In this document: one piece after another, positions 58,577-64,000 of the stretch | Layout: each line of letters starts with the position of its first letter | How positions within the stretch are numbered: the first letter of the stretch is position 1 | Assembly: GCF_004348995.1 (NCBI RefSeq) | Contig: NZ_SMKQ01000004.1 | Coordinates: forward strand, 1-64,000 | Direction: 5' to 3' | Length of the DNA: 64,000 nt | DNA from: Nonomuraea terrae | Lineage (GTDB): Bacteria; Actinomycetota; Actinomycetes; Streptosporangiales; Streptosporangiaceae | Notes under the pieces: model-generated | The model's database searches: none | What the model was told of the DNA's origin: nothing | The model's input: the letters and a program-made list of their open reading frames with translations, nothing else | Position numbers and translations under genes: made by a program

Positions 58577-59536
58577 TCACCGCGCGTCGGCCATGAGGGG
58601 GAGGACGTTGGCCGGCGTCTCGCCACGCGCGTAATCGCGCAGCTGACGCAGGATGAAGTCCAGCGACGTACGGGTGAAGGCGTGGGTGAACGCTCCGATG
58701 TGGGGTGTGATCATGACACCGGGCAGGTCCCACAGCGGGTGGTCGGGGGGCAGGGGTTCTGGTGCGGTCACGTCCAAGGCGGCGCGCAGCCGCCCGTGCT
58801 CCACCTCTCGTACGAGTGCCTGCGCGTCGACCAGTTCCCCTCTGCCCACGTTGACCAGAACGGCTCCATCCTTCATCAGGGCCAGCCGGGAGGCGTTCAT
58901 CAGATCGCGTGTGTCATCCGTCAGCGGTACGCACAGCACCACGGCGTCCGCGCCGGGGAGAAGTTCGTGCAGTTCCGCGACGGCGTGCACGCGGCCGTCC
59001 ATGCCGTCGCGAGCCGTCCGCGCCACCCGCACGACACGGCAGCCGAACGGGGCGAGCCTGGCCGCCACCGCCGTTCCCACCGCTCCCTGACCGACGACCA
59101 GGACGTTGCTGCCGGACAATGTGGGGAACCTGCGGGGTTGCCACTGTCGTGCCGACTGCCGGCGGAAGAAGTGGTCGAGGCCGCGTGTCGCCGCCAGGAG
59201 CAGGGTCGCCGCGAGTTCGGCCGTGTTCTCGCTGTGCACCCCGCGCGCCGTGGCGACACGGGCGCCGGGAGGCAGCAATCCGAGGTACGGCTCCAGGGCG
59301 TCGTGCCCGGAGCTGAGCACCTGGAGCACCTCCAGCCGCTCGATACGGGGCAACAACCGGTCCAGGATCTTCTGCTCTTCGCCAGGCACCGGCGGCAGCA
59401 CCAGGAACCGCACGTCCTCCGGATCGGATGGGAAGTCAGCAACGCCGTCCCAGTAGTAATACGTCAGCTCCGCAGGGAGCCGGCCGGGGAAGTCCTCGGG
59501 GAGATAGGGAAGCCACACTGTGCGGCTGTCAGTCAT
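58577..59536 (-). CDS. D-isomer-specific 2-hydroxyacid dehydrogenase
   Basis: A 319-residue NAD(P)-dependent dehydrogenase. NVLVVGQGAVGTAVAARL (about 144-161) is the GxGxxG nucleotide-binding motif, with VVRVARTARDG after it hinting at NADP preference. NVGRGELVDAQAL carries the catalytic-arginine region; TAPEPLPPDHPLWDLPG the glutamate and MITPHIGAFT the histidine. It is intact although its surroundings are decayed and is unrelated in detail to the paralogue at 36073. Substrate unknown (glyoxylate/hydroxypyruvate reductase group is the closest). Confidence 0.88.
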   Translation of the reverse strand: MTDSRTVWLPYLPEDFPGRLPAELTYYYWDGVADFPSDPEDVRFLVLPPVPGEEQKILDRLLPRIERLEVLQVLSSGHDALEPYLGLLPPGARVATARGVHSENTAELAATLLLAATRGLDHFFRRQSARQWQPRRFPTLSGSNVLVVGQGAVGTAVAARLAPFGCRVVRVARTARDGMDGRVHAVAELHELLPGADAVVLCVPLTDDTRDLMNASRLALMKDGAVLVNVGRGELVDAQALVREVEHGRLRAALDVTAPEPLPPDHPLWDLPGVMITPHIGAFTHAFTRTSLDFILRQLRDYARGETPANVLPLMADAR

Positions 59537-59817
59537 CGTGTCCTTCGCTTTTCTCCGGATCGCTGCAGGGCGGGCTGCTCTCCATGCGGAGGTTCCCCGG
59601 AGCGGTCGGCGTGACAGGCAGCACCCAGGCGGATGTGATGGACCGCCCCGGCGACGGCCCGGCTCCGCCCTCGCGATTCCTAATACGCCATTACCGTATC
59701 AATTGCCACTTTTGCACCATTGTTTCTGTTTCCTGTCGCCGCCCCTGGGCGGGCGGAGAGGACCTCCTGGTGCGGGTGGGAGAACTGATCGGCTACGCCA
59801 GACGTTCGACGTCCTGA

Positions 59818-60045
59818 TCAGGCCAGGTTGCCAGCCGGGATCCGTGTCGGAGCGAACCACTTGTGAATCCAGTTCGGGTAGGCGATAGGCGACCGGCTGA
59901 CCTCGTCGAGTTCGGCGAGATCCTGTTCGGTGAGGGTTAGGTCGCTGGCGGCGATGTTGTCCGTGAGCTGTTCCAGCTTGCGAGGGCCGACGATGACGCT
60001 GGTGACGGCGCGCTGGGCGAGCAGCCGCGAAGTGGGCGAGGCGGG
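59818..60045 (-). pseudogene. C-terminal remnant of an aldo/keto reductase
   Basis: About 70 residues on the minus strand reading LLAQRAVTSVIVGPRKLEQL then TDNIAASDLTLTEQDLAELD and ending PNWIHKWFAPTRIPAGNLA. This is the typical last part of an aldo/keto reductase barrel (VTSxIVGxRxxEQLxDN). Upstream, the frame is unrelated sequence; the catalytic tetrad and most of the barrel are gone. Confidence 0.75.
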
Positions 60046-60198
60046 AGACATCGGTCTGCACGACCAGTCGGCCGTCCAGCAGCGCGCTTCACGACGATTA
60101 CGTCGCCCGCCGCAGCCGAACCCGCGCCACCGACACGTCGCCGGGCCCCCGCTCCGGCGACCGTGAGGATCCACGTCAGGGCAGCTGACCAGCGGCTC

Positions 60199-60822
60199 TC
60201 AGCCGGTCTCCCCCAGCGTCTCGAAGGTCGCCTGAGCCTGCTGCCGCATGGCCGCCAGGACCGGCTCGGGAATCGGGGGCAGCGCGAGCGCGACCTCCTC
60301 CGGAGTGCCCACCCGGTCGAAGAACCCGACCAGCAGGTGCGCTGCCAGGGTCGGCGACGTCTCAATCACCTTCTTGGAGAAATCCGCCCAGGCCTCCGGG
60401 GACACTTGATCACGCAAGACGGGGAAGAGCAGCGGTTCCTCGTCTTCCAGGTGGTGGAGAACCAGGTCGCGCACGACGGTCGCGGCCTCCCGGAGAACAG
60501 CCCGGTCGGCGCCGTCCGCCACTGCCGCCTCGCCAAGGGCTTCAAGGGCGGCATCGAGCTGGTGGTGTTCGACGCTGAGCGCGGCGAGTCCCTCGGCAGC
60601 TTGGGGAGCGACGGCGACGATCATCGGCCACAGGTCGTCGTCTTCGCTCTCGTGATGGTGATGCAGGTGCGCGACCAGGAAGTCGCGCAGCTCGGCCAGC
60701 GCGGCGGCGGGTACCGAGGGCCGCCCGGCGGCCTCGACCAGCAAGGTGGTCGCCTGCCGGTGCACGTTGTGCACGAGACGGGTTTCCAGAACGGCTATGG
60801 GTTCAGCAGGCATGTTCATCAC
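60199..60822 (-). CDS. Hemerythrin HHE-domain protein
   Basis: A 207-residue four-helix-bundle protein of the hemerythrin-like HHE family, binding a di-iron centre. Ligand candidates occur in HNVHRQATTL (about 18), HLHHHHESEDDDLWPM (about 52), VEHHQLDAALEAL (about 84) and LHHLEDEEPLLFPVL (about 118). Roles in the family include oxygen or nitric-oxide sensing and stress protection. It diverges from a TetR regulator across 75 bp, so the regulator probably controls it. Several ATGs near 60822 are possible starts; none has a clear ribosome-binding site. Confidence 0.85.
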   Translation of the reverse strand: MMNMPAEPIAVLETRLVHNVHRQATTLLVEAAGRPSVPAAALAELRDFLVAHLHHHHESEDDDLWPMIVAVAPQAAEGLAALSVEHHQLDAALEALGEAAVADGADRAVLREAATVVRDLVLHHLEDEEPLLFPVLRDQVSPEAWADFSKKVIETSPTLAAHLLVGFFDRVGTPEEVALALPPIPEPVLAAMRQQAQATFETLGETG

Positions 60823-60897
60823 GATTGAGGACGCTAGTCAATAGAGATGCCTCTGGTCAATGTGGGCATCCCCACAGAAAAATGGGATAATGCTGAT

Positions 60898-61518
60898 ATG
60901 AGCAGGTATTACTCTCCCCGTCGCATGGACGCGGCCGCAGACACCCGGACGGCGATCATGCAGAGTGCGCGGGAGTTGTTCCTCGCCCGTGGCTACCCGG
61001 ACGTGACGGTCGCCCAGATCGCGGCGGCGGCCCGAGTGGCGGTGCAGACGGTCTACAGCAGCACGGGAGGCAAAACGGCGATCCTGGCCGCGCTCCTGGC
61101 TTCCGCCATGAACGACACCGCCGTGACGGAGAGCCTCGAAGCGGTGGCGACGTGCACCGATCCGGGGGCGATCATCGACATCACCGCCGAGGGCACTCGC
61201 CGCGCCCATGAGCGGCACTGGGACGTTCTGTACGGCCTGCTCCACGATGGTCTCGGAGACAACGGCGCCACGGAGGTCCACAACGAAGGAATCACCGCGT
61301 ACCTCAAGGCCCTGACCACGGTGGCCGATCGCCTGGTCGCCCTGGATGCGCTCCGCCCGGAGCTGGATCACGCGCTGGCCGTCGACCTGCTCTGGTTCTT
61401 CCTGGGCCAGCGCGCCTGGTTCCTGCTCATCGGGGAGCGAGGCTGGAGCTTCGACCGCGCTCAGGAGTGGATGGCGGACTCGGCCCGCCAGGCGCTGCTG
61501 CGGTCATCTGGGCACTGA
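60898..61518 (+). CDS. TetR-family transcriptional regulator
   Basis: A 206-residue regulator. Residues 10-60 are the TetR N-terminal domain (TRTAIMQSARELFLARGYPD, VTVAQIAAAARVAVQTVY); the remainder is the helical ligand/dimer domain. The ATG at 60898 is preferred because family similarity begins 10 residues later; an upstream ATG at 60847 would add 17 residues. It is divergent from the hemerythrin gene. The gap contains GTCAAT twice (about 60836 and 60857) and AGAG-N4-CTCT between them, a possible operator. Confidence 0.88.
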   Translation: MSRYYSPRRMDAAADTRTAIMQSARELFLARGYPDVTVAQIAAAARVAVQTVYSSTGGKTAILAALLASAMNDTAVTESLEAVATCTDPGAIIDITAEGTRRAHERHWDVLYGLLHDGLGDNGATEVHNEGITAYLKALTTVADRLVALDALRPELDHALAVDLLWFFLGQRAWFLLIGERGWSFDRAQEWMADSARQALLRSSGH

Positions 61519-61684
61519 CAACGAACTCCCCGCGTTCAGCCATATGGAGAGCGGGCGTATCCAGAGTCAAGATGCTTGAGCCTTGGCGGCCTCGTGCTCT
61601 TGGTCGGCTTACCATCGAATGACCTGATGACCGACTCGGTGAGTGCGGGACATGTGCGGGATGACCAAGCTTCACATGGCAGCG

Positions 61685-62431
61685 TCACAGCCGGGATCTC
61701 AGCACGTCGATCTCACAGCCCGGCGCGAACGGGTCGAAGCCGTGCTCGACCAACCAGCGAACCCCCAGCAGGCTTCGCAACGACCACCACGCGCGGATCA
61801 CGTCGAGGTCGACGTCGGTGCCATAGCCGGCGACGACGTCGCCGAGGTGCTCCTCGTGTCCGAGCGTCAAGGTGGCGAGGTCGAACAGGGCATCGCCTTG
61901 GCCCGCCTCGGACCAGTCGATGATGCCCGTGATCCCGTCGCCGTCGACGAACACGTGAGCGATCTGCAGGTCGCCGTGCGTGAACACCGGAGCCCACGGC
62001 CGGAGCGCGGCCTCGGCGACCTGGCGGTTGCGGGTGACCAGGTCGGCGGGCAGGACGCCGTTCGTCACGAGCCACTCGCACTCGCCATCGAGATCCGCCG
62101 CCAACTCGTCGGGGCCCCGGCCGGCCCGGCCGGGCCTGGGCGGCAACGGCGCGTCGTGCAACCTCCGGATGGTGGCGCCCGCCGCGGCCCACGCCGCCGG
62201 GGACGCGGTCGACGGCTCGCCGAGGCGGCCGAGCGCCCTCCCCGGGACTGCGGCGATCGCGAGCACCGGCGGCTTGTGCCACAGGACCTTCGGGGTCGGG
62301 ACCGGCGCCAGGGCCATCGCCTCGACCTCGACGTCGATGCGCGCCTGATCGGCGTCCACCTTCAGGAACACGTCGCCGACGCGCAGGGTCGCGCGCTCGG
62401 AATGGGCGACGACCATTTCGACCTCATCCAT
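61685..62431 (-). CDS. Aminoglycoside-phosphotransferase-fold protein
   Basis: A 248-residue kinase-like protein (APH family). The catalytic loop is FTHGDLQIAHVFVDG (about 149-163; HGD for the usual HxD) and IDWSEAGQGDALFDLATL provides the metal-binding Asp. VFLKVDAD at the N-terminus carries the ATP-site lysine. Family members phosphorylate antibiotics or small metabolites; there is no evidence here for resistance. 61519-61684 upstream of its stop has no gene. Confidence 0.85.
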   Translation of the reverse strand: MDEVEMVVAHSERATLRVGDVFLKVDADQARIDVEVEAMALAPVPTPKVLWHKPPVLAIAAVPGRALGRLGEPSTASPAAWAAAGATIRRLHDAPLPPRPGRAGRGPDELAADLDGECEWLVTNGVLPADLVTRNRQVAEAALRPWAPVFTHGDLQIAHVFVDGDGITGIIDWSEAGQGDALFDLATLTLGHEEHLGDVVAGYGTDVDLDVIRAWWSLRSLLGVRWLVEHGFDPFAPGCEIDVLRSRL

Positions 62432-62683
62432 GGGCGACCAGTATCCCGGGGATGATCGTCGACGTCACCGGGTTTATCGCGGGTGATTGCGCGGCTCACC
62501 GCGTCCCGCTACCAAGCGGCCTCGTACGCGACACCGACCGCTGACCAGGTCAAGTCCACCACTTTGGGCAGGAGCCCTTAGGAGGCGCTCAACCAGATCC
62601 ACCGGCGGCAAGCCACGGCTGATTGGAGTTGATCGAACAAGCCGCACCCCGTAGCCCCAGTCTGTCCCCGCGAACTGGATCTC

Positions 62684-63149
62684 CTACCCACCATCAGAGC
62701 GACTGATGTCATACTCGGCGACAAGCTCCTCCATAAGGACCAGGCATGGGTTTGGGCCAGGCGTCCAATATTGGCCTCCTTTGACAACAACTACTTCCCA
62801 CGTTATTTCCGGGCACGGAAAAGCCGATCTTCGAACATCCCGAGATCCGGATCCTCCGACTCGCCGGCGCGGCGACATCCTTGAACTTCATCAGGGCCAA
62901 ACTTCGACAGAAGTGGGATCTGCTTTCTCAACTTCTGTTCGCATGCCAGGATCGCGATCGTCTCGATAAAGCTCCGACGTAATCCTTTCCGCGAACTGTC
63001 TTGCCCGGCGCGTATCCTCTTCGATCCACTACCGCACTGAAAAGCTTGAACCTGCTGCCCGAACATGCCTGCAGAAGAATGCCGCCTACCGCAGCGACGC
63101 CGGTTATGACAGCCGCAATGGAGGTCCACTCGTTGTGGGTGAACCTCAC
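62684..63149 (-). pseudogene. Possible decayed small membrane-protein gene
   Basis: A GTG at 63149 with AGAGGG 9 nt upstream begins RFTHNEWTSIAAVITGVAAV, a plausible membrane helix. Protein-like stretches then continue in other frames (ETIAILACEQKLRKQIPLLS and PDLGMFEDRLF; then WEVVVVKGGQYWTPGPNPCL and EYDISRSDGG before a TAG near 62684). This looks like one hypothetical gene broken by frameshifts, but could be chance. I do not recognise a family. Composition is less GC-rich than the rest of the window. The stretch 62432-62683 is empty as far as I can see. Confidence 0.2.
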
Positions 63150-63377
63150 GAGTACAAACCCTCTGCGAGACGCGGCTCTTGTGGACCACCACCAGGACTG
63201 AGCGGATCACCAGGCACGCGCGACTCCGTTGCCGGACCTGAGCCTCCGGGACCTGAACCCGAACGCGCCCTGTTCGTCGCCGACTGTTGGATTTGATCTG
63301 TCTGACAAGGTGACGCCGATGGGTGTTCGATAGAGGATGAAGGGGTCGCGCCACCGATCGAAGGCTGGGAACCGGAC

Positions 63378-64000
63378 ATGCCAGAATCCGGAAGGGAAGA
63401 GTCCAGTGCATCCCGTAAGGACGGTCTACGCGAGTCCGCTGATCGACCAGGCCGGGACGACGGTGCGCCACAGAATTCCACGCGCCCCGATCCCACCGGG
63501 CCACCCCCTCACCGCCAAAAGGAGGGGAAAGTCCTCGCCGACGCAGGAGAAGCTACCGAGCCACCTCGCCCCGGTGGCGCCTCTGCCGGGAGTCGGCGGC
63601 GCACCTCCTGGCGCCTGTTGTTGGGCCGGAACGCGGGTGAACGTGCGGGGGTCATCGCCGCAATCACCGGCGTGCTGGCACTCGTGGTGGGCGTGCTGGC
63701 ATGGCTTCTCCCCCAGAGTGATGGCAAGAGCAGCGATGTGCCGGAGGGATACCTCGGCACTTGGAGAGGTCAAGTGACGATGACCTTCCCCGACCCCTTA
63801 GGGGAGGGAAGAGGGACGGGGATTGACGAGATAACGATAGAGCAGGGCAGTATCGGCGACACCGTCGTAGCTCAACGTGCCGTTGACTGGGGTCAGAACA
63901 GTGGCTGCTCACGTAGCTGGCAGCTCGCCGAGGTCAAGAGCGACCACATCATATTGAAGGCTGGCACCACCGACACCCCGGATGACTTGCCCTCGGGAAA
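63378..64000 (+). CDS. Membrane-anchored protein with extracytoplasmic domain, cut by the window edge
   Basis: An open frame from ATG 63378 that runs off the right edge (207 codons seen). Residues 1-75 are a polar, Pro/Gly/Ser/Arg-rich, probably disordered cytoplasmic part (MPESGREESSASRKDG and so on). A single membrane helix follows (AGVIAAITGVLALVVGVLAW, about 93-112). The outer part begins VPEGYLGTWRGQVTM and continues with WGQNSGCSRSWQL. The GTWRGxV start resembles the outer sensor domain attached to actinomycete serine/threonine kinases, but no kinase domain is present. Function unknown. Confidence 0.55.
   Translation, partial: MPESGREESSASRKDGLRESADRPGRDDGAPQNSTRPDPTGPPPHRQKEGKVLADAGEATEPPRPGGASAGSRRRTSWRLLLGRNAGERAGVIAAITGVLALVVGVLAWLLPQSDGKSSDVPEGYLGTWRGQVTMTFPDPLGEGRGTGIDEITIEQGSIGDTVVAQRAVDWGQNSGCSRSWQLAEVKSDHIILKAGTTDTPDDLPSG

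Noticed and set aside
61685-62431. Antibiotic-resistance gene
   Set aside because: The APH fold is shared by many metabolic kinases; nothing in sequence or context supports resistance.

Overview
The window is high-GC actinomycete DNA. Gene content (leaderless-looking LacI and LAL regulators, a Thermobifida-type polyester cutinase, actinomycete integrase relics, CTG-rich leucine codons in the flanks) points to a Streptosporangiales-type filamentous actinomycete; the genus cannot be fixed from sequence alone. Bases 1-15 are the end of the Tn5 mosaic-end (Nextera) adaptor, so the left edge is a contig end with untrimmed adaptor, not biology.

Layout. 27-7055: LacI regulator, a two-gene molybdenum hydroxylase, a secreted multicopper oxidase and a secreted GH30 glycosidase. 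7097-9685: an acyl-CoA ligase/MetE-like pair. 9945-25828: a compact, foreign-looking catabolic island. 25977-30819: a truncated paaX-type regulator diverging from a complete branched-chain-type (Liv) ABC importer. 30981-40861: a polysaccharide/uronate utilisation locus (heparinase II/III-like lyase, DeoR-LacI hybrid regulator, DUF2264 protein, 2-hydroxyacid dehydrogenase, sugar ABC importer, YesL-like protein). 40922-44670: a large LuxR (LAL) regulator and a PET-hydrolase-like cutinase that share an upstream operator-like element. 44731-52097: methyltransferase, sortase-anchored DUF11 protein, then Lrp regulator/indolepyruvate ferredoxin oxidoreductase/acyl-CoA dehydrogenase. 52111-60050: a graveyard of mobile-element remains (two integrase relics, a tRNA-Arg 3' fragment acting as an att-site scar, an IS with perfect 33-bp inverted repeats, an IS1182-like tail, truncated HD and aldo/keto reductase genes) with a few intact genes between. 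60199-64000: hemerythrin protein, TetR regulator, aminoglycoside-phosphotransferase-fold protein, a poorly defined stretch and a membrane protein cut by the window edge.

The most interesting system is the 9945-25828 island. Two divergent operons around a LysR gene together encode a plausible complete route from an aromatic amino acid (tyrosine, phenylalanine or DOPA) to central metabolism: aminotransferase, ThDP-dependent 2-oxoacid decarboxylase, aldehyde dehydrogenase, single-component flavoprotein hydroxylase, then the homoprotocatechuate meta-cleavage enzymes (HpaD, HpaE, a FAH-RraA fusion, HpaH, HpaI), plus two paralogous MHS-type transporters. It lacks the usual HpaBC hydroxylase and a separate HpaF isomerase. 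It appears to have landed in or beside a paaX-type regulator gene, of which the N-terminal part survives at the right edge. The second half of the window adds another arylpyruvate-consuming enzyme (indolepyruvate ferredoxin oxidoreductase under a divergent Lrp regulator).
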